From contig CAMXBD010000006.1 of the NCBI GenBank assembly GCA_947179245.1, positions 1 to 45,733 on the forward strand: DNA of 45,733 nucleotides. Direction: 5' to 3'. Of this stretch, positions 8,127 to 16,547 are shown piece after piece. The stretch comes from an uncultured Lachnospiraceae bacterium (GTDB taxonomy: Bacteria; Bacillota; Clostridia; Lachnospirales; Lachnospiraceae). The position numbers and the translations under genes were made by a program. Position 1 is the stretch's first letter. Each line of letters starts with the position of its first letter. The notes beneath the pieces were generated by a model. The model was not told the DNA's origin and made no database searches. It saw only the letters and a program-made list of their open reading frames with translations.

Positions 8127-9038
8127 ATGATACGAGTGATAGGCGTGCGGTTTCGCACCGCCGGTAAGGTATATTATTTTGATCCGGGTAAACTGGATAT
8201 CAAGAAGAATGACCATGTTATTGTGGAGACAGCCCGCGGGATTGAATATGGCACGGTAGTGGGTGATCCCAAGGAGGAAGAGGAGGATAAGGTAGTTCAG
8301 CCGCTCAAAGCTGTACTGCGCGTGGCAACGCCGAAGGATGACGAGCAGGAAGCGTCTAATAAATTGCGGGAGAAAGAGGCTTTTAAAATCTGTCTGGAGA
8401 AGATCAGAAAGCATGACCTGCAGATGAAGTTAATCGATGCAGAGTATACTTTTGACAATAATAAAGTGTTGTTCTATTTCACTGCGGACGGACGTATTGA
8501 TTTCCGTGAGCTGGTAAAGGATCTTGCATCTGTTTTTAAGACAAGGATTGAACTTAGGCAGATAGGCGTCAGAGATGAGACGAAGATTTTAGGCGGTATC
8601 GGTATCTGTGGCAGACCGTTGTGCTGCCATACACATTTATCCGAGTTTGCACCGGTATCTATCAAGATGGCGAAAGAGCAGAATCTGTCCTTAAATCCCA
8701 CTAAGATATCGGGAGTCTGCGGCAGGCTTATGTGCTGTCTGAAGAATGAGGAAGAGACTTATGAGGAGTTGAACAGAAGACTGCCTAACGTGGGTGATTT
8801 TGTAACTACGGAGGACGGACTTAAGGGTGAAGTACACAGTGTAAATGTGCTTCGCCAGCTTGTTAAAGTTATTGTAGATGTAGACGACGAAAAAGAAATA
8901 CAGGAGTACAAAGTTGACCAGCTTCGCTTTAAGAGAAAGCACAAAAACCGTAAGATGGATGTCAGCGAGGCAGAGCTGAAAGAGTTGGAGAAATTAGAAA
9001 AACAGGATTCTAATAAATCCAAGCTGGATGATAATTAG
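8127..9038 (+). CDS. ricT: PSP1-domain protein RicT/YaaT
   Basis: A 303-residue PSP1-domain protein equivalent to RicT (YaaT). In Bacillus RicT forms a complex with RicA and RicF that carries iron-sulfur clusters, helps RNase Y mature mRNAs, and affects sporulation and competence. The conserved cysteines are present as GGIGICGRPLCC and, about 35 residues later, GVCGRLMCC. The C-terminal tail is highly charged. It follows holB after 50 bp, as in Bacillus. A TGGAGGTTGAT site precedes the ATG. No ricA or ricF is in the window. Confidence 0.9.
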   Translation: MIRVIGVRFRTAGKVYYFDPGKLDIKKNDHVIVETARGIEYGTVVGDPKEEEEDKVVQPLKAVLRVATPKDDEQEASNKLREKEAFKICLEKIRKHDLQMKLIDAEYTFDNNKVLFYFTADGRIDFRELVKDLASVFKTRIELRQIGVRDETKILGGIGICGRPLCCHTHLSEFAPVSIKMAKEQNLSLNPTKISGVCGRLMCCLKNEEETYEELNRRLPNVGDFVTTEDGLKGEVHSVNVLRQLVKVIVDVDDEKEIQEYKVDQLRFKRKHKNRKMDVSEAELKELEKLEKQDSNKSKLDDN

Positions 9039-9074
9039 GACATGACCAGTACAGGACAATATAAAGGATCAGAC

Positions 9075-9824
9075 ATGGCATCAGAACACAAGGTTTCCCT
9101 TAAAGAAAATGAGAGAATCGATGATTTGGAGCGCAATGGATACCATATTATTCAGGATACCGAACGTTTCTGTTTTGGGATGGATGCGGTGCTCTTATCG
9201 GGTTTTGCCAGAGTAAAGAAAGATGGGTGTGTGCTGGACTTAGGGACAGGAACGGGAATCATTCCGATTCTGTTGGAGGCAAAGACGGACGCAAAACATT
9301 TGACAGGACTGGAGATTCAGGAAGACAGTGCGGATATGGCAAGGCGCAGTGTGTACTTAAACGGGCTGGAAGAGAAGATAGATATAGTGACAGGAGATAT
9401 AAAAGAGGCAGGGAACTTGTTTGACGCTGCTTCTTTTGACGTTATCACATGCAATCCGCCTTATATGACAGAGAACCATGGACTGACCAATCCTAATGAT
9501 GCGAAAGCGATTGCGAGACATGAAATTCTCTGTACGTTGGAGGATGTGATTGCACAGGCGGCAAAACTGCTTAAGCCGGGCGGGAATTTCTGTATGGTGC
9601 ACAGACCGTTCAGACTGGCGGAGATTATGGTTCTTCTGCATAACTATAAATTAGAACCTAAAAGAATGCAGCTTGTATATCCTTATGTGGATAAGGAACC
9701 TAATATGGTATTAATTGAGGCAAACAGGGGTGGCAGACCGCGAATGACGGTGGAAAAGCCTTTGATTGTATATAAGGAGCCGGGAGTCTATATGCCGGAG
9801 ATCTACGATATCTATGGATATTGA
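9075..9824 (+). CDS. tRNA1(Val) (adenine37-N6)-methyltransferase-like protein
   Basis: A 249-residue class I SAM-dependent methyltransferase. The SAM-binding glycine motif is VLDLGTGTGIIPILLE, and the adenine-N6 catalytic motif NPPY follows. The N-terminal RFCFGMDAVLLSGF region is typical of the TrmN6/YfiC group, which methylates A37 of tRNA1(Val). Its place between ricT and rsmI equals that of Bacillus yabB. The ATG at 9075 is preferred to one at 9042 because AAAGGA lies 6 bases upstream of it, whereas 9042 has no clear site. The stop overlaps a possible TTG start of the following gene. Confidence 0.82.
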   Translation: MASEHKVSLKENERIDDLERNGYHIIQDTERFCFGMDAVLLSGFARVKKDGCVLDLGTGTGIIPILLEAKTDAKHLTGLEIQEDSADMARRSVYLNGLEEKIDIVTGDIKEAGNLFDAASFDVITCNPPYMTENHGLTNPNDAKAIARHEILCTLEDVIAQAAKLLKPGGNFCMVHRPFRLAEIMVLLHNYKLEPKRMQLVYPYVDKEPNMVLIEANRGGRPRMTVEKPLIVYKEPGVYMPEIYDIYGY

Positions 9825-9841
9825 GAGGTACATACAAAGAT

Positions 9842-11254
9842 ATGAAAAAGTATTTTCCGGAAAAAAATTTGGGGGACAAATATTCACACTGCAAAATAAT
9901 ATGTTCACTGCTCGTTATAATGCTGACCGGCGGCATATGCTGTGGATGCGGCGGTGCGGTTGAAAATGTGACAGAGGCTGTGTCGGAGGCTGTAGTGGAA
10001 GCAGAAGATTCAGAGCGGCAGTCCGGCGGTGATGCAAGTTCAACGCAAAATAAAGGCAGTTCCGCGGAGGAAACAAGAGGGGATAGTACAGGCAGCGCAG
10101 TGAGTGAGAACGATACGGAAATCATTGAGCGCAGAGATCCCGTGAAAGTGAAAGGAATCTATGTCAGCGGTCCGGTTGCGGGAATTGCTAAGATGGACGC
10201 ACTCATTGATCTGGTAGATCAGACAGAGTTAAATGCCATGGTCATCGATATCAAAAATGATGAGGGCAGAGTAACGTATAAGATGCAGTCGGATCAGGTA
10301 TTAGAGATCGATGCGGGAGTCAGTTATATTGGAGATATTGAGGAGCTGGTTTCTAAATGTAAGGAGAAAAATATCTATCTGATAGCAAGGATTGTGGCAT
10401 TCAGAGATCCGTATCTGGCGGAGCAGAAGCCGGAGTGGGCTGTACATACCAAGGATGGTGCAATTTTCCGAGATAAGAGTGGGCTGGCATGGGTCAATCC
10501 TTATAAGCGGGAAGTGTGGGATTATCTGGCGGAGATAGCTTCGCAGGCAGCAGGGGCCGGATTTGATGAGATACAGTTCGATTATATCCGTTTTTCTACA
10601 GATATCAAGGAGGAAGAGGTAGATTACGGAGATGAGTCGGAAGATGTCGATAAGATAGAAATCATCACGGAATTTACGGAATATATGTATGAAACACTAG
10701 TGCCGCAGGGGGTATATGTGGCGGCGGATGTGTTTGGTACAGTAATTGATAACGAGACAGATCAGGCAATCGTGGGACAGGATTATGTGCAGATGGCACA
10801 GTACTTGGATTATATCTGTCCGATGGTATATCCTTCCCATTACTACAGTGGTTCCTATGGAATCCCGGTACCTGATGCGGAGCCGTACAGTACTATTTAT
10901 GCGGCAGCTTCTTCCTCCGCAGAGGAGCTTAAAGCAGTGCATGAAGAAGATTGTGCCCGCGTGAGGTTATGGCTGCAAAGTTTTACAGCAAACTGGGTGC
11001 CCGGTCATATCAGCTACGGCAGGGAGCAGATACGTGCACAAATCAAAGGAGCTTACGATGCAGGTTACGATGAGTGGATTCTATGGAATGCGGCAGTCAA
11101 TTATCAGCCGGAGTCCCTTTTGACTGACGAAGAGGCGGAGGCGGAGAGGGCAGTGTGGGATGCTGAGCGACAGGAAATTGAGCGGCAGAAAGCTGAGGAG
11201 CAGGAAGCCGGCCAGCAGATGGCACAGCCGGAAACTGTCAGCGGAAACGGATAA
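9842..11254 (+). CDS. Secreted putative glycoside hydrolase (DUF4015)
   Basis: A 470-residue exported protein. A basic N-terminus and a hydrophobic stretch CSLLVIMLTGGICCGCGG suggest an export signal, possibly lipoprotein-like although the lipobox is not clean. A low-complexity Ser/Glu/Gly linker follows. The main domain starts near residue 100 with VKGIYVSGPVAG and has the TIM-barrel pattern of the DUF4015 putative glycoside hydrolases: NAMVIDIKNDEGRV, FDEIQFDYIRFS with acidic residues on a strand, and YICPMVYPSHY. It likely acts outside the cell on a polysaccharide; the substrate is unknown. The C-terminus is a charged Glu/Gln-rich tail. This gene is not part of the Bacillus order and looks like a lineage-specific insertion into the block. 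Confidence 0.7.
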   Translation: MKKYFPEKNLGDKYSHCKIICSLLVIMLTGGICCGCGGAVENVTEAVSEAVVEAEDSERQSGGDASSTQNKGSSAEETRGDSTGSAVSENDTEIIERRDPVKVKGIYVSGPVAGIAKMDALIDLVDQTELNAMVIDIKNDEGRVTYKMQSDQVLEIDAGVSYIGDIEELVSKCKEKNIYLIARIVAFRDPYLAEQKPEWAVHTKDGAIFRDKSGLAWVNPYKREVWDYLAEIASQAAGAGFDEIQFDYIRFSTDIKEEEVDYGDESEDVDKIEIITEFTEYMYETLVPQGVYVAADVFGTVIDNETDQAIVGQDYVQMAQYLDYICPMVYPSHYYSGSYGIPVPDAEPYSTIYAAASSSAEELKAVHEEDCARVRLWLQSFTANWVPGHISYGREQIRAQIKGAYDAGYDEWILWNAAVNYQPESLLTDEEAEAERAVWDAERQEIERQKAEEQEAGQQMAQPETVSGNG

Positions 11255-11266
11255 AAGGAGATAGTC

Positions 11267-12109
11267 ATGTCTGGAATGTTATATATATGCGCAACCCCTA
11301 TCGGCAATCTGGGGGATATGACACCCCGTGTGGTGGAAACGCTTCGCAGTGTTGACCTGATCGCGGCAGAAGATACGCGCAACAGTATTAAGTTATTGAA
11401 TCATTTTGAGATAAAGACTTCTATGACCAGCTACCACGAATATAATAAAATAGAAAAAGCGGACTACCTTGTAGGTCTGATGCAGCAGGGGAAGGACGTA
11501 GCGCTTATCACAGATGCGGGGACGCCGGCCATCTCTGATCCGGGGGAAGTGCTGGTAGCAAAGTGTTATGAGGCAGGCATTGTGGTTACATCGCTTCCGG
11601 GAGCAGCGGCGTGCATCACTGCGCTCACTTTGTCGGGGCTTAGTACGAGAAGATTTTGTTTTGAAGCTTTTCTTCCTGCGGACAAGAAAGAGAGAGCCGC
11701 GATATTGGAGGAATTAAAAGAGGAATCACGGACGATCATTCTTTATGAGGCGCCTCATCATCTGGTGAGGACACTTCGGGAGCTGATGGAAACTCTGGGA
11801 GACCGGCGGATTACGTTGTGCAGAGAATTAACTAAGAAATTTGAGACAGTATTGCCCACTATGATCGCAGACGCGCTTGTCATGTACGAAAGCGAGGAAC
11901 CCCGCGGGGAGTATGTTCTGGTCATAGAGGGTAAGAGCTTGGAGCAGAAGAAAGAAGAGCGGCAGGCTTCGTGGCAGAGTATGAGCATAGAAGAGCATAT
12001 GGCATATTATGAGAAAGAGGGGATGGACGAAAAAAGCGCCATGAAACAGGTTGCAAAAGACCGTGGAGTGCCTAAAAGAGAGATTTATCAATATTTATTA
12101 TCAAAGTGA
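11267..12109 (+). CDS. rsmI: 16S rRNA (cytidine1402-2'-O)-methyltransferase
   Basis: A 280-residue tetrapyrrole-methylase-fold enzyme of the RsmI family. The diagnostic motifs are YICATPIGNLGDMTPR at the N-terminus, AAEDTRNSIKLL, the LITDAGTPAISDPG loop, and SLPGAAACITAL. It methylates the ribose 2'-OH of C1402 in 16S rRNA in the decoding centre. AAAGGAG lies 7 bases before the ATG, and the gene follows the DUF4015 gene by 12 bp. No terminator separates it from the next promoter, which starts directly after its stop. Confidence 0.94.
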   Translation: MSGMLYICATPIGNLGDMTPRVVETLRSVDLIAAEDTRNSIKLLNHFEIKTSMTSYHEYNKIEKADYLVGLMQQGKDVALITDAGTPAISDPGEVLVAKCYEAGIVVTSLPGAAACITALTLSGLSTRRFCFEAFLPADKKERAAILEELKEESRTIILYEAPHHLVRTLRELMETLGDRRITLCRELTKKFETVLPTMIADALVMYESEEPRGEYVLVIEGKSLEQKKEERQASWQSMSIEEHMAYYEKEGMDEKSAMKQVAKDRGVPKREIYQYLLSK

Positions 12110-12110
12110 A

Positions 12111-12138
12111 TTGACAAAATGTAGAAAACCCGTAAAAT
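12111..12138 (+). promoter_or_regulatory. Upstream promoter of acpP (P1)
   Basis: TTGACA (12111-12116), a 16-bp spacer and TAAAAT (12133-12138). A strong SigA-type promoter that begins two bases after the rsmI stop codon. Confidence 0.6.
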
Positions 12139-12143
12139 TAAGA

Positions 12144-12172
12144 TTGACAAATATACAGTCAGAGAATATACT
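12144..12172 (+). promoter_or_regulatory. Downstream promoter of acpP (P2)
   Basis: TTGACA (12144-12149), a 17-bp spacer and TATACT (12167-12172): a near-consensus SigA promoter. Its -10 shares its last base with the palindrome at 12172-12184, so a bound repressor would block it. Confidence 0.75.
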
Positions 12173-12184
12173 TTGAATGTCAAA
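12172..12184. promoter_or_regulatory. FabT-type operator before acpP
   Basis: TTTGA-ATG-TCAAA is a perfect 5-3-5 palindrome. It has the same arms as the operator of FabT, the MarR-family fatty acid regulator of streptococci (core TTTGA-N3-TCAAA). It covers the expected start of P2 and is repeated before fabD. No regulator gene for it lies in the window. Confidence 0.6.
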
Positions 12185-12219
12185 CTATTTTATCTTATGG
12201 TGAAAAGGAGAACAGAAAA

Positions 12220-12453
12220 ATGTTAGAAAGAGTTATCGAGATTATTCAGGAGCAGTTAAATTTAGAGGGTGTAGAGATTACAGAAGAGTCCTCCTTCAAG
12301 GATGATTTGGGTGCAGACTCTTTAGATTTGTTTGAGCTGGTTATGGCTTTTGAGGAAGAGTATGGTGTTGAGATTCCTTCCGAAGATTTAGAGCAGATTA
12401 CAACAGTAGGTGCTGTTGTTGAGTATATGAAGAGTAAAGGCGTAGAGGCGTAA
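12220..12453 (+). CDS. acpP: Acyl carrier protein
   Basis: A 77-residue acidic protein, the usual ACP length. The phosphopantetheine attachment motif [11 protein letters not shown] places the modified serine at Ser34. It carries growing acyl chains between the Fab enzymes encoded downstream. It is the first gene of the fatty acid cluster, has two promoters and an operator in front, and a clear AAAAGGAG site before the ATG. fabK follows after 32 bp. Confidence 0.96.
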   Translation: MLERVIEIIQEQLNLEGVEITEESSFKDDLGADSLDLFELVMAFEEEYGVEIPSEDLEQITTVGAVVEYMKSKGVEA

Positions 12454-12485
12454 GCTGACACGCTGCTTTTAGGTAGAGGTTGAAA

Positions 12486-13412
12486 ATGAAAACAAAAATT
12501 ACAGAGCTTCTGGGGATTGAATATCCGATTATTCAGGGCGGTATGGCATGGGTTGCAGAGTATCATCTCGCAGCAGCTGTTTCTGAGGCAGGCGGATTAG
12601 GTATCATCGGTGCGGGCGGCGCTCCGGCATCCTTTGTGAGGGAGCAGATTCAGAAGACCAAAGAGATCACGAAGAAGCCCTTTGGCGTTAACGTTATGCT
12701 GATGAATCCCGAAGCGGATGAGATTGCCAAAGTGATTGTTGAAGAAGGTGTTCAAGTAGTTACGACTGGTGCCGGGAATCCGGGCAAGTATCTGGCTTCG
12801 TGGAAGGAAGCCGGCATTAAGGTAGCACCTGTTGTTGCCAGCGTGGCACTTGCTAAGATGATGGAACGTGCCGGGGTCGATGCCGTTATCGCAGAGGGTA
12901 CGGAGTCTGGCGGTCATATTGGTTCTGCGACTACAATGACGCTTGTTCCGCAGGTAGTGGATGCGGTGAATATTCCTGTGATCGCGGCGGGCGGTATCGG
13001 AGATGGCAGAGGATTTGCTGCAGCAATGATGCTGGGTGCAGAAGCAGTACAGATAGGAACAAGATTTGTAGTTGCAAAAGAATCTATCGTACATGAGAAT
13101 TATAAGAAGAAGATTCTGGCGGCGAAGGATATCGATTCAGAAGTTACGGGGACAACGCACGGACATCCGGTTCGTCAGATTCGTAATAATATGACGAGGG
13201 AGTATTTGAAACTGGAAAAAGCCGGCGCACCTTTTGAGGAGCTGGAGCAGTTGACGCTTGGCGCGCTTCGCAAGGCAGTTGTGGAAGGCGATACAGTCAA
13301 CGGTACACTGATGGCCGGACAGATTGCAGGTATGATCAAAGAAGAGCAGACCTGCGCTGAGATGATTCAGGAAATTATGATACAGGCGGAAGCTTTGCTG
13401 ACAAAGAAATAA
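12486..13412 (+). CDS. fabK: Enoyl-ACP reductase II (FMN)
   Basis: A 308-residue FMN-dependent enoyl-ACP reductase of the FabK type, in the nitronate monooxygenase superfamily. Motifs: YPIIQGGMAWVA at the N-terminus, ESGGHIGS with the histidine of the family, VIAAGGIGDGRG and GAEAVQIGTRFV for FMN phosphate binding, and THGHPVRQIRN near the C-terminal part, typical of FabK. It reduces the trans-2-enoyl-ACP in the last step of each elongation cycle. The ATG at 12486 is chosen because GAGGT lies 5 bases upstream; a TTG two codons earlier is less likely. A strong terminator follows the stop. Confidence 0.93.
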   Translation: MKTKITELLGIEYPIIQGGMAWVAEYHLAAAVSEAGGLGIIGAGGAPASFVREQIQKTKEITKKPFGVNVMLMNPEADEIAKVIVEEGVQVVTTGAGNPGKYLASWKEAGIKVAPVVASVALAKMMERAGVDAVIAEGTESGGHIGSATTMTLVPQVVDAVNIPVIAAGGIGDGRGFAAAMMLGAEAVQIGTRFVVAKESIVHENYKKKILAAKDIDSEVTGTTHGHPVRQIRNNMTREYLKLEKAGAPFEELEQLTLGALRKAVVEGDTVNGTLMAGQIAGMIKEEQTCAEMIQEIMIQAEALLTKK

Positions 13413-13421
13413 GAGTACAGG

Positions 13422-13450
13422 GCGCAAGCTCAGGGGCTTGCGCTTTTTTT
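13422..13450 (+). terminator. Rho-independent terminator after fabK
   Basis: GCGCAAGC, a 6-base loop and GCTTGCGC form a perfect 8-bp GC-rich stem followed by seven Ts. It separates acpP-fabK from fabD onwards. Confidence 0.9.
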
Positions 13451-13461
13451 TAAATAAATAC

Positions 13462-13474
13462 TTTGAAATTCAAA
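13462..13474. promoter_or_regulatory. FabT-type operator before fabD
   Basis: TTTGA-AAT-TCAAA, the second copy of the 5-3-5 palindrome found before acpP. The flanks also match: both sites read ATAC before T-TTGA or similar and CTAT after TCAAA. An AATACT (13457-13462) overlaps its first base exactly as TATACT does at acpP, suggesting a -10, but the -35 position falls in the terminator and is poor. Confidence 0.6.
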
Positions 13475-13521
13475 CTATCATCGCATAGATGGACGAAACA
13501 GCATGAGAAAGGTGGAAGACA

Positions 13522-14439
13522 ATGGGTAAGATAGCATTTATGTTTCCGGGACAGGGAGCGCAGTATGTAGGGATGGGTAAGGATTTCTACGATCAGATTC
13601 CGGTCAGCAAAGAGATGTTTGAGCTGGCAAGTAAAGCGAGTGGACTAGATGTTCCAGCGCTTTGTTTTGAGGAGAATGAGCAGATTAATATTACGGAATA
13701 TACACAGATTGCCATGCTTGCGGCGGAAGTGGCAATGTTAAAAGCGATAGAGGAGAAAGGATTAAAGCCGGATGTGACAGGCGGCTTGAGTCTGGGAGAA
13801 TACGGTGCGCTGACAGCAAGTGGCGTGATGAGTGCAGAAGATGTGTTTAAAATCGTGCGTAAGCGCGGAATCTATATGCAGGAAGCAGTACCTAATGGCG
13901 GAGCAATGGTAGCAGTGCTTGGTCTGGATACGGCAGTAATCGAGAAAATATGCGAAGAGGTGCCGGGAATGGTAACGATTGCTAATTATAACTGTCCCGG
14001 ACAGATCGTGATTACCGGAGAGGAAGATGCGGCGAAAGCAGCCGTAGAAAAACTAACGGCAGCGGGAGCGAAAAGATGTGTACCGCTTAAGGTGAGTGGT
14101 CCTTTTCATTCACCCTTACTGACAGGAGCAGGAGAGAAGCTGGCAAATGAATTGGAGGACGTGGAAATCCATGACATTCAGATTCCCTATATTGCGAATG
14201 CTACAGCCGATTATGTGACGGACAAATCAGAAGTAAAAACGTTATTGGAGAAACAGGTTTCTTCTTCCGTGAAATGGCAGCAGACCATAGAGCGCATGAT
14301 TGCTGACGGGGTAGATACTTTTGTCGAGATTGGTCCGGGCAAGACATTATCCGGTTTTATGCGCAAGATCAACAAAGATATGAAAGTCTTCAATGTGGAG
14401 AAAGTGGAAGACTTAACTAAATTGGATGAGCTGATATAG
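13522..14439 (+). CDS. fabD: Malonyl-CoA:ACP transacylase
   Basis: A 305-residue acyltransferase. The N-terminal FMFPGQGAQYVGMG and the nucleophile elbow GGLSLGEYGAL (Ser90) are clear; the histidine before the serine in the usual GHSLGE is a leucine here. The catalytic His is in SGPFHSPLL, and the C-terminal FVEIGPGKTLSGF is conserved. It moves malonyl groups from CoA to ACP, feeding FabF and FabH. AAAGGTGG precedes the ATG. It starts the second transcription unit of the cluster, behind its own operator. Confidence 0.95.
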   Translation: MGKIAFMFPGQGAQYVGMGKDFYDQIPVSKEMFELASKASGLDVPALCFEENEQINITEYTQIAMLAAEVAMLKAIEEKGLKPDVTGGLSLGEYGALTASGVMSAEDVFKIVRKRGIYMQEAVPNGGAMVAVLGLDTAVIEKICEEVPGMVTIANYNCPGQIVITGEEDAAKAAVEKLTAAGAKRCVPLKVSGPFHSPLLTGAGEKLANELEDVEIHDIQIPYIANATADYVTDKSEVKTLLEKQVSSSVKWQQTIERMIADGVDTFVEIGPGKTLSGFMRKINKDMKVFNVEKVEDLTKLDELI

Positions 14440-14490
14440 GCTTGCTGGATAAATACTCAGCGAAATAAAAATGCATGATTGGAGGAGACT

Positions 14491-15231
14491 ATGTTATCAG
14501 GAAAAGTAGCGTTGGTGACAGGTGCGAGCCGGGGAATCGGACGGCAGATTGCATTGACACTGGCTGGATACGGCGCAGATGTAATCGTAAATTATAATGG
14601 CTCTAAGGAGAAGGCGGAGGAAGTTGCCGCAAAGATTGAATCGATGGGAAGAAAGGCAGTGGCAGTACAGTGCAGTGTGGCAGATTATGAGGCATGCGGC
14701 AGGATGATTACTGACATGCTGGAAGTCTTCGGGCACATCGATATTCTTGTAAATAACGCGGGCATTACCAAGGATAACCTTGTGATCAAAATGACAGAGG
14801 AAGATTTTGATACAGTTGTTGATACTAATTTAAAAGGTACTTTTAATACGATGAAACATATGTACCGTCCTTTCATTAAGCAGAAAGCGGGCAGGATCAT
14901 TAATTTATCATCTGTCTCCGGCGTGCTTGGCAATGCAGGACAGGCTAATTATTCCGCATCCAAGGCGGGAGTCATTGGTCTAACTAAATCCATGGCAAGA
15001 GAGCTGGCGAGCAGAAATATAACAGTCAACGCGGTGGCACCCGGATTTATCGACACAGATATGACACAGGCAATGACAGATACTGCAAAAGAAGCGACAC
15101 TGGCGCAGATTCCGTTAAAGCGTGTAGGAACCCCGGAAGATATTGCGGAAACGGTAGCGTTTCTCGCCAGTGATAAAGCATCTTATATTACGGGACAGGT
15201 TATCTCTGTGGATGGCGGGATGGCAATCTAA
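14491..15231 (+). CDS. fabG: 3-oxoacyl-ACP reductase
   Basis: A 246-residue short-chain dehydrogenase. The NADPH-binding TGASRGIG is at residues 10-17, NNAG in the middle, the catalytic Ser in INLSSVSG, and YSASKAG supplies Tyr and Lys. The C-terminus [14 protein letters not shown] is the FabG hallmark. It reduces 3-oxoacyl-ACP to 3-hydroxyacyl-ACP. The ATG at 14491 follows GGAGGAG closely; an in-frame TTG four codons upstream is not needed. It lies between fabD and fabF in the same unit. Confidence 0.95.
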   Translation: MLSGKVALVTGASRGIGRQIALTLAGYGADVIVNYNGSKEKAEEVAAKIESMGRKAVAVQCSVADYEACGRMITDMLEVFGHIDILVNNAGITKDNLVIKMTEEDFDTVVDTNLKGTFNTMKHMYRPFIKQKAGRIINLSSVSGVLGNAGQANYSASKAGVIGLTKSMARELASRNITVNAVAPGFIDTDMTQAMTDTAKEATLAQIPLKRVGTPEDIAETVAFLASDKASYITGQVISVDGGMAI

Positions 15232-15247
15232 GGATAGGAGAAGAGAA

Positions 15248-16483
15248 ATGAGCAGAAGAGTTGTAGTGACAGGTATGGGCGCAATTACTCCCATCGGATT
15301 AAGTGTAGATGAGTTTTGGGCAGGGATTAAGGAAGGAAAGATTGGTTTTGACCGGATCACCAGATTTGATACCACCGATTTCAAATGTAAGCTTGCTGCG
15401 GAAGTCAAGGATTTTGACGGTAAGAATTATATGGATTTTAAGGCAGCCAAGAGAATGGAACTTTTTTCACAATATGCAGTTGCGGCTACAAAGGAAGCTA
15501 TGGAGGATGCCGGGCTTGATATGGAAAAAGAAGATCCCTACCGCGTAGGTGTAGCGGTAGGCTCAGGGACAGGTTCTTTGCAGGCTATGGAGCGTTCTCA
15601 CAGCAGGTTGGTTGAAAAAGGACCTGCCAGAGTGGAACCGCTGTTTGTTCCATTGACAATCTCAAATATGGCAGCAGGGAATGTATCTATTCAGTTTGGA
15701 TTAAAAGGTAAAAGCATTAATGTAGTGACAGCATGTGCGACGGGAACGAACTCTATCGGTGAGGCGTTCCGTTCGATTCAGTATGGTGACGCGGAAGTGA
15801 TGATTGCAGGCGGTACGGAAGGCAGTGTCTGTCCTATTGGTATCGGAGGTTTTTCAGCGTTGACGGCTTTATCTACCTGCGAAGACCCTGCGAGATGCTC
15901 TATTCCTTTTGACAAAGAAAGAAGTGGATTTGTCATGGGCGAGGGAGCTGCTGTCGTAGTATTGGAAGAACTGGAACATGCCAAAGCAAGAGGCGCTAAG
16001 ATTTACGCGGAAGTTGTCGGTTATGGATGTAGTTCTGATGCATATCATATTACCTCTCCAGCGGAAGACGGAGCAGGAGCAGCCAAGGCGATGGAGTATG
16101 CAATCTCGGATGCGGGAATTGACAAAGAAGATATCACTTACATCAATGCCCACGGTACAGCGACACATCACAATGATCTTTTTGAGACGAGAGCGATCAA
16201 GCTTTTGTTTGGAGATCATGCAAAAGATATTAAGATTAATTCTACCAAATCTATGGTAGGACATCTTCTGGGCGCTGCCGGAGCCGTTGAGTTTGTGACT
16301 TGTGTGAAGGAGCTGGAAGAAGGATATATACATCGGACGGTGGGCTATCAGGTTCCTGATGAAGAATGCGATTTGAATTATTGCAAAGAGGCGTACGAGG
16401 AAGACTTTGAATATGCGTTATCAAACTCTCTTGGGTTCGGAGGACATAATGCAAGCCTCTTGGTGAAGAAATATCACGAGTGA
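15248..16483 (+). CDS. fabF: 3-oxoacyl-ACP synthase II
   Basis: A 411-residue condensing enzyme. The catalytic cysteine is Cys163 in TACATGTNS, with the two histidines in NAHGTATHHND and SMVGHLLGAAG, the Cys-His-His triad of KAS II. The N-terminus RRVVVTGMGAITPIG is standard. It elongates acyl-ACP with malonyl-ACP. The ATG at 15248 has AGGAGAAG upstream; the open frame extends earlier but overlaps fabG. No accB lies between fabF and fabZ, unlike the streptococcal order. Confidence 0.96.
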   Translation: MSRRVVVTGMGAITPIGLSVDEFWAGIKEGKIGFDRITRFDTTDFKCKLAAEVKDFDGKNYMDFKAAKRMELFSQYAVAATKEAMEDAGLDMEKEDPYRVGVAVGSGTGSLQAMERSHSRLVEKGPARVEPLFVPLTISNMAAGNVSIQFGLKGKSINVVTACATGTNSIGEAFRSIQYGDAEVMIAGGTEGSVCPIGIGGFSALTALSTCEDPARCSIPFDKERSGFVMGEGAAVVVLEELEHAKARGAKIYAEVVGYGCSSDAYHITSPAEDGAGAAKAMEYAISDAGIDKEDITYINAHGTATHHNDLFETRAIKLLFGDHAKDIKINSTKSMVGHLLGAAGAVEFVTCVKELEEGYIHRTVGYQVPDEECDLNYCKEAYEEDFEYALSNSLGFGGHNASLLVKKYHE

Positions 16484-16547
16484 ATTTAATGTGAGTATTT
16501 GTTATCGCAACTACTGCAATGGAGCGGAATAAGAAGGAGATAGAGAT

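Noticed and set aside
9821-9841. TTG start for the DUF4015 gene overlapping the methyltransferase stop
   Set aside because: ATG 9842 begins the basic signal-like N-terminus; the TTG has no good ribosome site, although translational coupling cannot be excluded.
15170-15247. Longer start for fabF overlapping fabG
   Set aside because: The extra residues overlap the end of fabG and are not part of KAS II; ATG 15248 has its own ribosome site and the standard N-terminus.
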